Part shown: in pieces, positions 27,270 through 37,102 of the stretch | Numbering within the stretch: position 1 is the first letter of the stretch | Layout: the number at the start of each line of letters is the position of its first letter | Assembly (NCBI RefSeq): GCF_007096635.1 | Contig: NZ_VKAA01000002.1 | Location: 186,001-250,000 of the forward strand | Source of the DNA: Mycolicibacterium sp. 018/SC-01/001 | Lineage (GTDB): Bacteria > Actinomycetota > Actinomycetes > Mycobacteriales > Mycobacteriaceae | Direction: 5' to 3' | Length of the DNA: 64,000 nucleotides | Translations under genes and position numbers: made by a program | The notes under the pieces: generated by a model | What the model was told of the DNA's origin: nothing | Seen by the model: only the letters and a program-made list of their open reading frames with translations | Databases searched by the model: none

Positions 27270-28657
27270 CCGCCGGGCTCATCTCGGATGTCTGTGATGT
27301 CGCCGTCATCGGCGCCGGCATCGTCGGCTCCGCGATCGCGCGAGTGCTGGCGGGCACCCGCCTGTCAGTCACGCTCGTCGAGGCCCGCGACGACGTCGGC
27401 GACGGCACCAGCAAGGCCAACACCGCCCTGCTGCACACCGGTTTCGACGCCACCCCCGGCACGCTGGAGTCCCGGCTCGTCGCCCGCGGCTACGACCTGC
27501 TCGGCGCCTACGCCGAACAGACCGGTATTCCGGTCGAGCGCACCGGCGCCATGCTCGTCGCCTGGACCCAGGAGGAAGTCGACGCGCTGCCGCGGCTGAT
27601 GGTGAAAGCGGAGGCCAACGGGTACCGCGCGTGCGGACTCCTCAGCGCGGCAGAGGTGTACCGCCGCGTGCCGGCCCTCGGACCCGGCGCGATGGCCGGG
27701 CTGGACGTTCCCGGGGAATCCATCATCTGCACCTGGACCACCAATCTCGCTCTCGCCACCGACGCGCTCGCGCGCGGCGCGACACTGGTGCGCGGCGCCC
27801 GGGTGACCGAGGTGACGCCCGGCGCGGAGTTCACCACCCTGCACACCACGCGCGGTGAGATGCGGGCCCGCTGGGTCATCAACGCCGCCGGCCTGGGCGC
27901 CGACCACCTCGACGCCGCATTCGGACACCGGCGCCTCACCGTCACCCCCCGACGCGGCGAGCTGCTGGTGTTCGACAAACTCGCGCGGCCCATGGTCCCG
28001 GTCATCGTGCTCGCCGTCCCGTCCTCACGGGGTAAAGGCGTGCTCGTCAGCCCGACCATCTACGGCAACGTGATGGTCGGCCCGACATCGGAGAACCTGA
28101 CCGACCGGACGGCGACGGGCACCTCGGAGAAGGGCCTGGATTTCCTGACGACGAAGGGCCGCGCGCTGATGCCCGCCCTGTTCGACGAGGAGATCACCGC
28201 GACCTATGCGGGGCTGCGGGCGGCGAGCAACCACGACGACTACGTGATCGACGTCGACGCGGCCACCCGGTACGTTCTGGTCGGCGGCATACGGTCCACC
28301 GGGTTGACGTCGGGAATGGCTGTGGCCGAGCAGGTTTCGATCCTGCTCGGCGAGGCGGGCGTGGACGTCGTCGAGCGCGACGGGCTGCCACCGCCGCCGC
28401 GGATGCCGAACATCGGCGAGACTCGGACGCGGCCCTACCAGGACGACGCGCGCATCGCCGCCGACCCCGAGTACGGCCGGCTGGTGTGCTTCTGCGAACG
28501 CGTGAGCGCCGGCGAGATCCGCGACGCGATGCGATCCCCCATTCCGCCGGCGGATCTCGACGGCCTGCGGCGACGCACCCGGGTGATGAACGGGCGGTGC
28601 CAGGGCTTCTACTGCGGTGCGGAGGCGACCGCGCGGCTGCAGGAGGGCGCGCCGTGA
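27266..28657 (+). CDS. FAD-dependent oxidoreductase, GlpA-like with C-terminal BFD-type iron-sulfur domain
   Basis: 463 residues. DAO-type FAD domain beginning VAVIGAGIVGSAIAR, with a C-terminal domain carrying CxC and Cx4C cysteines (VCFCER and RCQGFYC), the pattern of BFD-like [2Fe-2S] domains in anaerobic glycerol-3-phosphate dehydrogenase GlpA. Predicted to oxidise the kinase product (a polyol phosphate) with electrons passed to the third operon protein or to quinone. ATG overlaps the kinase stop (ATGA). No membrane segment. Confidence 0.85.
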   Translation: MTAGLISDVCDVAVIGAGIVGSAIARVLAGTRLSVTLVEARDDVGDGTSKANTALLHTGFDATPGTLESRLVARGYDLLGAYAEQTGIPVERTGAMLVAWTQEEVDALPRLMVKAEANGYRACGLLSAAEVYRRVPALGPGAMAGLDVPGESIICTWTTNLALATDALARGATLVRGARVTEVTPGAEFTTLHTTRGEMRARWVINAAGLGADHLDAAFGHRRLTVTPRRGELLVFDKLARPMVPVIVLAVPSSRGKGVLVSPTIYGNVMVGPTSENLTDRTATGTSEKGLDFLTTKGRALMPALFDEEITATYAGLRAASNHDDYVIDVDAATRYVLVGGIRSTGLTSGMAVAEQVSILLGEAGVDVVERDGLPPPPRMPNIGETRTRPYQDDARIAADPEYGRLVCFCERVSAGEIRDAMRSPIPPADLDGLRRRTRVMNGRCQGFYCGAEATARLQEGAP

Positions 28658-29883
28658 GCGACATCGCGGTCGCGATCATCGGCGGCGGCCCCTCCGGCCT
28701 GACCGCCGCCGCCGCGCTGGCACCCGCGGTCGGCGGCGAGGTGCTGGTGCTCGAACGCGAGGCTCACACGGGCGGAATCCCCCGCCACAGCGACCATCTG
28801 GGCTACGGGCTGCGCGACCTGCGCCGGTTCGTCTCCGGACCCGCCTACGCACGGCGGCTCACCGCGATGGCCGCCGATGCGGGCGCGACGCTGGAGACCG
28901 AGGCGATGGTCACCGGGTGGACCGGCGACCGTCGACTGCAGATCACCTCGCCGCGCGGGGTACGGACCGTCGTCGCCGATGCCGTGGTCCTCGCGACGGG
29001 CGCACGCGAGCGACCGCGGCCGGCGCGGCTGATCCCTGGTGACCGGCCCAACGGGGTCTACACCACCGGGCAGCTGCAGAACCTCGTGCATCTGCACCGT
29101 GGGCAGGTCGGCAGCCGCGCGGTCGTCGTCGGCGCCGAACTGGTCAGCTGGTCGGCGGTGCTGACGCTGCGGGAGGCGGGCTGCGCCACCGTCGCAATGG
29201 TCACCCGGCATCCGCGCGCCGAGGCGTATGCGGCGTTCCGCCTCGCGGGCCGGGCGCTGCTGGACGGCCCGGTGCTGACGGGAAGCCGGCTGGTGGCCGT
29301 GCACGGGAAGGCGCGGGTGGAATCGGTCACCGTCGAGCAGGCGGGTCGCCGGCACGACATCGCCTGCGACACTGTTGTTTTCACCGGCGACTGGATACCC
29401 GATCACGAGCTCGCCCGCACCGGCGGTCTGGAGATGGACCCGGCCACCCGCGGTCCCGCCGTCGACGCCGCGTTGCGCACCAGCCGTCCCGGCGTGTTCG
29501 CCGTCGGCAACCTGATCCATCCCGTGGACACGGCCGACGGGGCTGCGCTCGACGGCCGCCATGTCACCGCGGCCGTTCAGCGCTGGCTGCGCACCGGCGC
29601 CGCCACCGCTCCCGGCGCTCGCATCCGAGCCGAAGCGCCGTTGACATGGGTTTCACCGCAACGATTGTCGACTCCCGGGGAGAGCCCGCCGAGAGGGGAC
29701 CTGCTGCTGTGGACCGACCAGTACCGCCAGCTACCCAGCCTGCGGTCGGTCCAGGACGGACGCGTCGTCGGCACCGCGCGCACGCTGTGGCCCGCGGCGC
29801 CAGGCCGGGTGTACCGCGCGCCGTGGTCGCTGGTCGCGGGGGCGGACCCGGCCGGCGGCGAGATCGTGGTGTCGCTGGCCTGA
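28654..29883 (+). CDS. FAD/NAD(P)-dependent oxidoreductase, partner of the GlpA-like protein
   Basis: 409 residues. Pyridine-nucleotide-disulfide-type fold: FAD motif VAIIGGGPSGLTAAAAL, second dinucleotide motif near VVVGAELVSW (degenerate), and FAVGNLIHPVDTADGAALDG near the C-terminus. Proteins of this type accompany GlpA-like subunits in two-component dehydrogenases. GTG overlaps the preceding stop. The gene ends 44 bp from the convergent VWA gene, with a hairpin between. Confidence 0.83.
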   Translation: MSDIAVAIIGGGPSGLTAAAALAPAVGGEVLVLEREAHTGGIPRHSDHLGYGLRDLRRFVSGPAYARRLTAMAADAGATLETEAMVTGWTGDRRLQITSPRGVRTVVADAVVLATGARERPRPARLIPGDRPNGVYTTGQLQNLVHLHRGQVGSRAVVVGAELVSWSAVLTLREAGCATVAMVTRHPRAEAYAAFRLAGRALLDGPVLTGSRLVAVHGKARVESVTVEQAGRRHDIACDTVVFTGDWIPDHELARTGGLEMDPATRGPAVDAALRTSRPGVFAVGNLIHPVDTADGAALDGRHVTAAVQRWLRTGAATAPGARIRAEAPLTWVSPQRLSTPGESPPRGDLLLWTDQYRQLPSLRSVQDGRVVGTARTLWPAAPGRVYRAPWSLVAGADPAGGEIVVSLA

Positions 29884-29890
29884 GCCCGGC

Positions 29891-29923
29891 CGCGAGTGTG
29901 CGGTGTCATCGGCGACACTCGCG
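29891..29923. terminator. Hairpin between convergent genes, putative bidirectional terminator
   Basis: CGCGAGTGT (29891-29899) and ACACTCGCG (29915-29923), 9-bp perfect stem with a 15-nt spacer that contains an alternative GTGTC/GACAC pairing. No T-run follows on either strand. Confidence 0.5.
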
Positions 29924-29927
29924 ACCC

Positions 29928-31364
29928 CTAGACGGGCAACAGCGAATCGATCACCGAGGCCAGCTGCTTGGCCGAGCGGCACTCGTGCATCGCGATGACG
30001 TCGGTGTAGCGCGGTACCGCCGAGTCGCCGCTGCCCCACAGATGCTTCGGTTCGGGGTTGAGCCAATGGGCATGGCGGCTGGCGTTCACCATGTGCGCGA
30101 GCAGATCGGATTCGGGATTGCGATAGTTGTTGCGCGCATCGCCGAGCACCAGCAGCGAGCTTCGCGGCGAGAGCACGTTCGGATACTTGTCCATGAACGA
30201 CACGAACGCGTGGCCGTAGTCGGAGTGCCCGTCGCGGGTGTACACGCCCGCCTCGCGGGTAATGCGCTGCACCGCCACCGCCAGATCGGCGTCCGGGCCG
30301 AACATCTCGGTCACCTCGTCGGTGGTGTCGATGAACGCGAACACCCGAACGCGGGAGAACTGTTGCCGCAGTGCGTGCACGAGCAGCAGAGTGAAGTGGC
30401 TGAAGCCGGCGACCGAGCCCGACACATCGCACAGCACCACGAGCTCGGGCCGGGCCGGATGCGGCTTCTTGAGCACCACGTCGATCGGCACACCGCCGGT
30501 CGACATCGACTTGCGCAGCGTCTTGCGCAGATCGATCTCGCCGGCGCGGGAGCGTCGTCGCCGGGCCGCGAGCCGGCTCGCCAACGTACGGGCCAGCGGC
30601 GCGACCACCCGGCGCATCTGGCGCAGCTGTTCGCCCGAGGCACGCAGGAACTCGACGTTCTCCGACAGTTGAGGCACGCCGTAGGTCTGCACGTGCTCAC
30701 GCCCGAGCTGCTCGGCGGTGCGCCGCTTCGTCTCCGCCTCGACCATCTTGCGCAGCTGCGCGATACGTTGCGCGGCAAGGGCTTTGGCGATCTGCTCCTG
30801 GGTGGGCGTGGGTTCCTCGCCGTAGGGCGCCAGCAGCCCGGCGAGGAGCCTGCCTTCGAGGCTGTCCAGGCTCATCGCCTTGAGCGCCTGATACGACGAG
30901 TACGACGGTCCGCGACTGGAGTTGTAGCGGCCGTAGGCCTCGACGATCTGCGCGATCATCGCCGCCAGCCGGTCGTCGAGTTGGCCGGCGTCCTCGTTGT
31001 CGGACAGCAGATCCAGAAGCGCCTGCCGCATCGCCTCGACGTCGTCGGGCGGCACCGTCTGGTCGTCGGCCGATTCACCCGCGAGCACGGTCCGCGAGCC
31101 CAGCGCGGCCGGGAAGTACAGGTCGAACAGCGCGTCGTAGGTGTCGCGGTGATCGGGACGGCGCAGCACCGCGCACGCGATCCCTTCGCGCAGCGCCAAC
31201 CGATCGGTCAGCCCGAGCACGGTCATCACGCGTCCCGCATCCACGGTCTCCGACGGACCCACCGCGATACCCGCGCCGCGCAGCGCCTCGACGAACTCGA
31301 CGAGATGACCTGGAATGCCATGCGGGGCCAGGGGTTGCGGCGGACGCGTGCGACGCGGGGCCAT
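29928..31364 (-). CDS. VWA-domain protein (CoxE-like; Rv2425c-like)
   Basis: 478 residues. C-terminal von Willebrand factor A domain with the metal-ion site DVSGS (LVVLCDVSGSVAGF) and a long helical N-terminal region rich in Arg and Gln. Forms a pair with the MoxR-type ATPase gene just upstream, with a one-base overlap (TGATG). Such VWA-MoxR pairs act as chaperones that insert metals or remodel enzyme complexes; the client here is unknown. No signal peptide. Confidence 0.87.
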   Translation of the reverse strand: MAPRRTRPPQPLAPHGIPGHLVEFVEALRGAGIAVGPSETVDAGRVMTVLGLTDRLALREGIACAVLRRPDHRDTYDALFDLYFPAALGSRTVLAGESADDQTVPPDDVEAMRQALLDLLSDNEDAGQLDDRLAAMIAQIVEAYGRYNSSRGPSYSSYQALKAMSLDSLEGRLLAGLLAPYGEEPTPTQEQIAKALAAQRIAQLRKMVEAETKRRTAEQLGREHVQTYGVPQLSENVEFLRASGEQLRQMRRVVAPLARTLASRLAARRRRSRAGEIDLRKTLRKSMSTGGVPIDVVLKKPHPARPELVVLCDVSGSVAGFSHFTLLLVHALRQQFSRVRVFAFIDTTDEVTEMFGPDADLAVAVQRITREAGVYTRDGHSDYGHAFVSFMDKYPNVLSPRSSLLVLGDARNNYRNPESDLLAHMVNASRHAHWLNPEPKHLWGSGDSAVPRYTDVIAMHECRSAKQLASVIDSLLPV

Positions 31365-32251
31365 CAGTTGAGCCTCAGCTCCCCGGCGGCCTTGACCTGA
31401 TCGGATTGGTGTTTGAGGACCACGCCCAGCGTCGCGGCGATCACCTCGTCGTCGATGGTGTCCAGTCCCAGCGCGAGCACGGTGCGCGCCCAGTCGATGG
31501 TCTCGGCCACCGACGGCACCTTCTTCAACGCCATCGCGCGCATCACCCCGACGATGCGTACCAATTCCTCGGCCAGCCGCTCGGGCAGCTCCGGCACCCG
31601 GGACAGCAGGATGCGCCGCTCCAGATCAGGATCGGGGAAATCGATGTGCAGGAACAGGCAGCGACGCTTGAGAGCCTCGGACAGCTCCCGGGTCGCGTTG
31701 GAGGTCAGCACCACCAGCGGCTTGCGCTCGGCGACGATCGTGCCGAGTTCGGGCACGGTGACCGCGAAGTCGCTGAGCACCTCGAGCAGCAGGCCTTCGA
31801 TCTCGATGTCGGCCTTGTCGGTCTCGTCGATCAGCAGCACGGTCGGCTCGGTGCGTCGGATCGCGGTCAGCAGTGGGCGCGACAGCAGGAACTCTTCGGA
31901 GAAGACGTCGGTCTTGGTCTGGTCCCAGTCGCCCTGGCCACCCTGACTGCCGGTCTGGATGCGCAGGATCTGCTTGGCGTGGTTCCACTCGTAGAGGGCG
32001 CGTGCCTCGTCGACGCCCTCGTAGCACTGCAGCCGTACCAGCCCGGAACCGGTGGCCTGGGCGATGGCCCGCGCGAGTTCAGTCTTGCCGACGCCTGCGG
32101 GTCCCTCGACCAGCAGGGGCTTCTCCAGTCGGTCGGCGAGGAAGACCGCGGTCGCGGTCGCGGTGTCGGGCAGGTATCCGGTCTCGGCCAATCGGCGCGC
32201 GACATCGTCGATGTCGGCGAACAGCGGCGCTGGGCGCGCGGGGACACTCAC
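31364..32251 (-). CDS. MoxR-type AAA+ ATPase (Rv2426c-like)
   Basis: 295 residues. Walker A GPAGVGKTEL near residue 45, Walker B VLLIDETDKAD, sensor 1 VLTSN and an arginine-finger region (SEALKRRCLFLHIDFP). GTG 32251 has AAGGAG at a good distance. It remodels proteins with its VWA partner downstream. It lies 15 bp after proA on the same strand, so it may be read through from the proA promoter. Confidence 0.9.
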   Translation of the reverse strand: MSVPARPAPLFADIDDVARRLAETGYLPDTATATAVFLADRLEKPLLVEGPAGVGKTELARAIAQATGSGLVRLQCYEGVDEARALYEWNHAKQILRIQTGSQGGQGDWDQTKTDVFSEEFLLSRPLLTAIRRTEPTVLLIDETDKADIEIEGLLLEVLSDFAVTVPELGTIVAERKPLVVLTSNATRELSEALKRRCLFLHIDFPDPDLERRILLSRVPELPERLAEELVRIVGVMRAMALKKVPSVAETIDWARTVLALGLDTIDDEVIAATLGVVLKHQSDQVKAAGELRLN

Positions 32252-32266
32252 AGTGGTTCTCCTTGC

Positions 32267-33538
32267 TCAGGCCGGACGGGTCTGACCGTCGCCCCAGACG
32301 ATCCATTTGGTCGAGGTCAGCTCGGGGAGCCCCATCGGTCCCCGGGCGTGCAGCTTCTGCGTCGAGATGCCGATCTCGGCGCCGAAACCGAATTGCTGCC
32401 CGTCGGTGAACGAGGTGGAGGCGTTCACCATCACCGCCGCGGCGTCGACGCGTTCGGTGAAACGTTGCGCCGCAGCCAGATCCGTGGTGACGATGGCTTC
32501 GGTGTGGCCGGTGCCGTAGGTGTTGACGTGGTCGATCGCGGCGTCGACACCGTCGACGACGGCCAGGGCGATGTCCATCGACAGGAACTCGGCGCGCAGC
32601 TCGTCCTCGGAGGGGTCGGTGTGCACCGTGACCCCGGCGGCCTGCAGCGCGCCCGTCAGCCGGGGCACCGCGACGTCGGCGACCGCCGCGTCGATCAACA
32701 GGGTCTCGGCGGCGTTGCACACGCTGGGCCTGCGGGTCTTGGCGTTGAGCACGATCGACTCCGCCATGTCCAGATCGGCCGAGGAATGCACGTAGACGTG
32801 GCAATTGCCCACGCCGGTCTCGATCGTGGGGACCTGCGCGTCGCGCACGACGGCGTCGATCAATCCTGCTCCGCCCCGCGGGATCACGACGTCGACGAGG
32901 CCGCGCGCCTGGATCAGGTGCGTGACGCTGGCGCGGTCGGCGCTGGGCAGCAGCTGCACCGCGTCGGGGTTCAGGCCCTCGGCCACCAGTGCCGCGCGCA
33001 ACGCGTCCACCAGGGCGGCGTTGGAGCAGGCGGCCGACGAACTGCCGCGCAGCAGCACGGCATTGCCGGACTTCAGCGTCAGGCCGAACGCGTCGACGGT
33101 CACGTTGGGCCGGCCCTCGTAGACGATGCCGACCACACCGAGCGGGACGCGCTGCTGGCGCAGCTGCAAACCGTTGGGCAGCGTGCGTCCGCGCAGCACC
33201 TCGCCGACGGGGTCGGGCAGTGCGGCCACCTGACGCAGGCCGCCGGCGATGCCGTCCACCCGCGTCGGGGTCAACGCGAGGCGGTCGAGCATGGCGTCGG
33301 GGGTGCCGGCGTCACGGGCGGCGGCCAGGTCGGCGTCGTTGGCGTCGAGGATCGCGCGCATGTTCAGCAGCAGGTGATCGGCGGCAGTGTGCAGTGCCCG
33401 GTTCTTGGTCTCGGTGCTCAGCGTCGCGAGGTCGCGCGACGCGGTGCGGGCACGCCGGGCGGCGGCGTGCACCTGGTCCCGCAGATCGTCGGCCGAGACC
33501 TGCGAAGCCGCGCTGCGCTCCGGTGCATGCAGACTCAT
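32267..33538 (-). CDS. proA: Gamma-glutamyl phosphate reductase
   Basis: 423 residues. Second step of proline synthesis, reducing glutamyl-5-phosphate with NADPH. Catalytic Cys in [13 protein letters not shown]; also [17 protein letters not shown] and the C-terminal [16 protein letters not shown] ending ([13 protein letters not shown]). ATG 33538 is preferred over the in-frame ATG at 33568 because TACGCT lies exactly 6 nt upstream and homology begins here. proB, the first pathway enzyme, is at 38547. Confidence 0.95.
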   Translation of the reverse strand: MSLHAPERSAASQVSADDLRDQVHAAARRARTASRDLATLSTETKNRALHTAADHLLLNMRAILDANDADLAAARDAGTPDAMLDRLALTPTRVDGIAGGLRQVAALPDPVGEVLRGRTLPNGLQLRQQRVPLGVVGIVYEGRPNVTVDAFGLTLKSGNAVLLRGSSSAACSNAALVDALRAALVAEGLNPDAVQLLPSADRASVTHLIQARGLVDVVIPRGGAGLIDAVVRDAQVPTIETGVGNCHVYVHSSADLDMAESIVLNAKTRRPSVCNAAETLLIDAAVADVAVPRLTGALQAAGVTVHTDPSEDELRAEFLSMDIALAVVDGVDAAIDHVNTYGTGHTEAIVTTDLAAAQRFTERVDAAAVMVNASTSFTDGQQFGFGAEIGISTQKLHARGPMGLPELTSTKWIVWGDGQTRPA

Positions 33539-33544
33539 CCGCCC

Positions 33545-33554
33545 AGCGTAGCGT
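33545..33554. promoter_or_regulatory. Overlapping divergent -10 elements in a 23-bp intergenic region
   Basis: Minus strand TACGCT (33550-33545) sits 6 nt before the proA ATG. Plus strand TAGCGT (33549-33554) sits 7 nt before the GTG at 33562. The two hexamers share 2 bp, so RNA polymerase could open only one at a time. Confidence 0.5.
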
Positions 33555-33561
33555 TGCCGCG

Positions 33562-34419
33562 GTGGCACGGATCTGCGTGGTGGGCAGTGTCAACGCCGAC
33601 CTCACCTTCACCGTCGAGGCACTGCCCCGCCCGGGCGAGACCGTGCTGGCATCGGCACTGACGTCGAGCCCTGGCGGCAAGGGGGGAAATCAGGCCGTAG
33701 CCGCCGCGCGTGCCGGCGCACAGGTGCGGCTCGTCGCCGCCCTCGGCGATGACGCAGCGGCCGCGCAGCTGCGCGCCCACCTGAGCGACAACGGCGTTGA
33801 CCTGCGCGGAGTCACCGAGGTTCCGGGGCCGAGCGGGTCCGCGGCGATCCTCGTCGACGCGGGCGCCGAGAACTGCATCGTCGTGGCGCCCGGCGCCAAC
33901 GCGCACCTGAGCGTGACGTCGGAGGCCGTGCGCGAGGTGATCGCCGACAGCGACGTGGTGTTGATCTCGCTGGAGATCCCGTTCGTCACGGCGATCGCGG
34001 CGGCCGGGGTGGGCCGCGCCGGCGGCGCGGTCGTGATGGTCAACGCCTCCCCGACGGTGACAGAGCCGGACCACCGCAGACAACTGGCAGAACACGCGGA
34101 CGTCGTCGTCGTCAACGAGACCGAGGCGTCCGACTGGCGTGACACCCCGGTGCCGCACCTGGTCGTCACCCGGGGCGCCGACGGCGCGCGCCACGTGACC
34201 GGCGGCTCGACCCACGACGTGCCTGCGCCGGCGGTCGAGCCGGTCGACACGACGGGCGCGGGAGACGTGTTCGCGGGCGTGCTGGCGGCAGCCTGGCCGA
34301 CCGGTGCCGAGGTCGCGCTGCGCCGTGCCTGCGCGGCGGGGGCACTCGCCACGCTGGTCCCCGGTGCCGGCGATTGCGCTCCGACCGCAGAAGCGATCGA
34401 CGACGTGCTGCAGGACTAA
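33562..34419 (+). CDS. PfkB-family carbohydrate kinase (ribokinase-like)
   Basis: 285 residues. PfkB signatures: [19 protein letters not shown] and the catalytic [13 protein letters not shown]. Corresponds in position and family to Rv2436 (rbsK), so ribose is a reasonable substrate but is not proven. GTG start is probably leaderless. The 3' end overlaps the convergent nadE by 4 bp. Confidence 0.87.
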   Translation: MARICVVGSVNADLTFTVEALPRPGETVLASALTSSPGGKGGNQAVAAARAGAQVRLVAALGDDAAAAQLRAHLSDNGVDLRGVTEVPGPSGSAAILVDAGAENCIVVAPGANAHLSVTSEAVREVIADSDVVLISLEIPFVTAIAAAGVGRAGGAVVMVNASPTVTEPDHRRQLAEHADVVVVNETEASDWRDTPVPHLVVTRGADGARHVTGGSTHDVPAPAVEPVDTTGAGDVFAGVLAAAWPTGAEVALRRACAAGALATLVPGAGDCAPTAEAIDDVLQD

Positions 34420-36458
34420 TCCCGCGGCACGCAGCGCTCGATCTCGTCGAGCCAGGTGCGCGCCGACATGTCTGACGGCGCCCGCCAATCGCCGCGCGGT
34501 GACAGCGACCCGCCGGCCGAGACCTTCGGACCGTTGGGCAGCGCCGAGCGTTTGAACTGGCTGAACGAGTAGTAGCGCTGAGCGAAAACTTCGAGCCAGT
34601 GCCGGATCTCGCCGATCGTGAACGACGGACGTTCGTCCTCGGAGATGCCGAACGGCCAGTCCCCACGCTCGGCGTCGCGCCACGCATGCCAGGCCAGAAA
34701 CGCCACCCGGGACGGCCGGAATCCGTAGCGCAGCACTTGGAAAAGTGAAAAGTCCTGCAGCACATACGGACCCACTTTGCCCTGGCTGCTCTGGATCTCT
34801 TCGTCCTCACCCGCGGGCACCAGCTCGGGGCTGATCTCGGTGTCCAGCACATCGGCCAGCACCTCGTTGACCGTCTCGTCGAACTGGTGTGACGAGATCA
34901 CCCAGCGGATCAGGTGCTGGATCAGTGTCTTGGGCACTCCGCCGTTGACGTTGTAGTGCGACATCTGATCGCCCACGCCGTAGGTGGACCAGCCCAGGGC
35001 GAGCTCCGACAGGTCACCGGTGCCCAGCACGATCCCACCGCGAAAGTTGGCCAGCCGGAACAGGTAATCGGTGCGCAAGCCGGCCTGCACATTCTCGAAC
35101 GTCACATCGTAGACCTTCTCGCCCCGAGAGAACGGGTGGTCCATCTCCTTGAGCATCAACTCGGCCGTGGCCCTGATGTCGATCGTCTCGAACGTGACAC
35201 CGAGCGCCTCGGCGAGCCGGGTGGCGTTGTTCTTCGTGCGCTCGCCGGTGGCGAAGCCGGGCAGCGTGTAGGCCAGGATGTCGCTGCGCGGGCGTTCTTC
35301 TCGGTCCATCGCACGCGCGGCGACGATCAGCGCATGGGTGGAATCCAGTCCGCCCGACAGACCGAGCACCACCTTGGGATACTTCAGCGCACGCAGCCGC
35401 TGTTCCAGGCCGGAGACCTGGATGTTGTACGCCTCGTAGCAGTCCTGCTCGAGACGCGCGGGATCGTTGGGCACGAACGGGAATCGCCGGACCTCGCGCC
35501 GCAGCCCGATGTCGCCCGCGGGCGGATCCAGCGTGAACTCGATGCGCCGGTAGGAGTCGTCGTCGATCAGGTGGTGGCGCCTGTTGTCATCGAACGTGCC
35601 CATTCGGGTGCGTTCGTTGCGCAGCAGCTGCAGGTCGACGTCGGCGACCGACCGCCGCTCTCCCTTGGGAAATCGTTCGGACTGGGCCAGGCACGCGCCG
35701 TTCTCCCAGATCATCGTCTGCCCGTCCCACGCCAGATCCGTCGTCGATTCCCCCTCTCCCGCAGCGGCATACACGTAGGCCGCCAGACACCGCGACGACG
35801 CCGAGCGCGCCAGCAGCGAGCGGTCCTCGGCCCGGCCGATCGTGATCGGACTGCCCGACAGGTTGGCCAGCACGGTCGCACCGGCCAGGGCGGCCTCCGC
35901 ACTGGGCGGCACCGGGACGAACATGTCTTCGCAGATCTCCACGTGCAGAACGAAATTCGGGAGATCGTCGGCCGCGAACAGCAGATCGGGTCCGAACGGC
36001 ACAGTGACTCCCCCGACCCGGATGTCACCGCTCTCGTCGTCGCCCGCCGCGACCTGACGCTTCTCGTAGAACTCGCGGTAGTTCGGCAGATACGACTTGG
36101 GCACCACACCGAGGATGACACCCCGGTGGATGACGACGGCGGTGTTGTAGATGCGGTTGCGGTGCCGCAGCGGGGCACCGACGACGAGGACCGGCAACAG
36201 AGATGCCGAGCCCGCCACGACCTCACCGATGGCCACCTCGACGGCCTCGAGCAGAGCGTCCTGCATGACGATGTCGTCGATCGAATACCCCGACAGCGTC
36301 AGCTCGGTGAACACCGCGAGGCCGACGTTGTCGTCGTGGCACTCGCGCGCGATCCGGAGGACCGATTCCGCGTTCGCGGCAGGGTCGGCCAGCGTCGTGT
36401 GATGAGTGCAGGCGGCGATGCGGACGAACCCCTGCCGATACGCCGAGTAAAAGTCCAT
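34416..36458 (-). CDS. nadE: Glutamine-dependent NAD+ synthetase
   Basis: 680 residues, the long two-domain form. N-terminal nitrilase-like glutaminase with Glu (FTELTLSGYS), Lys (VVPKSYLPNYREFYEKR) and Cys (HVEICEDMF); C-terminal synthetase with the ATP loop LGLSGGLDSTHAL. Amidates deamido-NAD with ammonia channelled from glutamine, following NadD. GACAAT lies 5 nt and GGGGAG 12 nt before the ATG, so either leaderless or SD-led initiation is possible. Confidence 0.95.
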   Translation of the reverse strand: MDFYSAYRQGFVRIAACTHHTTLADPAANAESVLRIARECHDDNVGLAVFTELTLSGYSIDDIVMQDALLEAVEVAIGEVVAGSASLLPVLVVGAPLRHRNRIYNTAVVIHRGVILGVVPKSYLPNYREFYEKRQVAAGDDESGDIRVGGVTVPFGPDLLFAADDLPNFVLHVEICEDMFVPVPPSAEAALAGATVLANLSGSPITIGRAEDRSLLARSASSRCLAAYVYAAAGEGESTTDLAWDGQTMIWENGACLAQSERFPKGERRSVADVDLQLLRNERTRMGTFDDNRRHHLIDDDSYRRIEFTLDPPAGDIGLRREVRRFPFVPNDPARLEQDCYEAYNIQVSGLEQRLRALKYPKVVLGLSGGLDSTHALIVAARAMDREERPRSDILAYTLPGFATGERTKNNATRLAEALGVTFETIDIRATAELMLKEMDHPFSRGEKVYDVTFENVQAGLRTDYLFRLANFRGGIVLGTGDLSELALGWSTYGVGDQMSHYNVNGGVPKTLIQHLIRWVISSHQFDETVNEVLADVLDTEISPELVPAGEDEEIQSSQGKVGPYVLQDFSLFQVLRYGFRPSRVAFLAWHAWRDAERGDWPFGISEDERPSFTIGEIRHWLEVFAQRYYSFSQFKRSALPNGPKVSAGGSLSPRGDWRAPSDMSARTWLDEIERCVPRD

Positions 36459-36513
36459 GGTTCATTGTCTCCCCGCATGTGTCCCTGTCTCGTCGCTGGG
36501 TACGCGTGAGCTC

Positions 36514-37056
36514 ATGAGCACCACTGCAATCCTGGTCATCGACATGATGAACACGTACCGACATCCCGACGCCGAGAAGTTGATCCCGCACGTCGAACCC
36601 GTCGTCGAACCGCTGAGCGGTCTCGTGGCCGCGGCCCACGAGCGCGACGACGTGGACTTGATCTACGTCAACGACAACTACGGCGACTTCAGCGCCGGAT
36701 TCAGCGATATCGTCCGCGGGGCACTGGAGGGCGAGCGGCCCGATCTGGTGAAGCCCATCGTCCCGCAGCAGGGCCTTCGGGTGATGACGAAGGTGCGCCA
36801 CAGCGCGTTCTACGCCACGTCGCTGGCGTATCTGTTGACCCAGCTGAAACCCGAACGCCTGGTGCTGACCGGCCAGGTCACCGAACAGTGCGTCCTCTAC
36901 ACGGCGCTGGACGCCTATGTGCGGCATTTCCCGGTCGTGGTTCCGCGTGACGCCGTCGCCCACATCGACCCTGAGCTCGGCGACGCCGCGCTGCAGATGA
37001 TGGAGCAGAACATGAGCGCCGAGATCCTCGACGAAGCTGACCAGTGTCTGCGCTGA
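36514..37056 (+). CDS. Isochorismatase-like cysteine hydrolase
   Basis: 180 residues. Asp (VIDMMNTY), Lys (VMTKVRHSAFYAT) and Cys (GQVTEQCVLYTAL) of the cysteine-hydrolase triad are all present. Family members hydrolyse amides such as nicotinamide or N-carbamoyl compounds. Lying between nadE and a sirtuin gene, an NAD-related amidase role is attractive, but the sequence does not settle it. ATG 36514 is chosen as the conserved start. Confidence 0.85.
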   Translation: MSTTAILVIDMMNTYRHPDAEKLIPHVEPVVEPLSGLVAAAHERDDVDLIYVNDNYGDFSAGFSDIVRGALEGERPDLVKPIVPQQGLRVMTKVRHSAFYATSLAYLLTQLKPERLVLTGQVTEQCVLYTALDAYVRHFPVVVPRDAVAHIDPELGDAALQMMEQNMSAEILDEADQCLR

Positions 37057-37102
37057 CCCGCTGTGAGCTGGGGCGATCTGTTCCCCACCTATCCTCGAAG
37101 AC

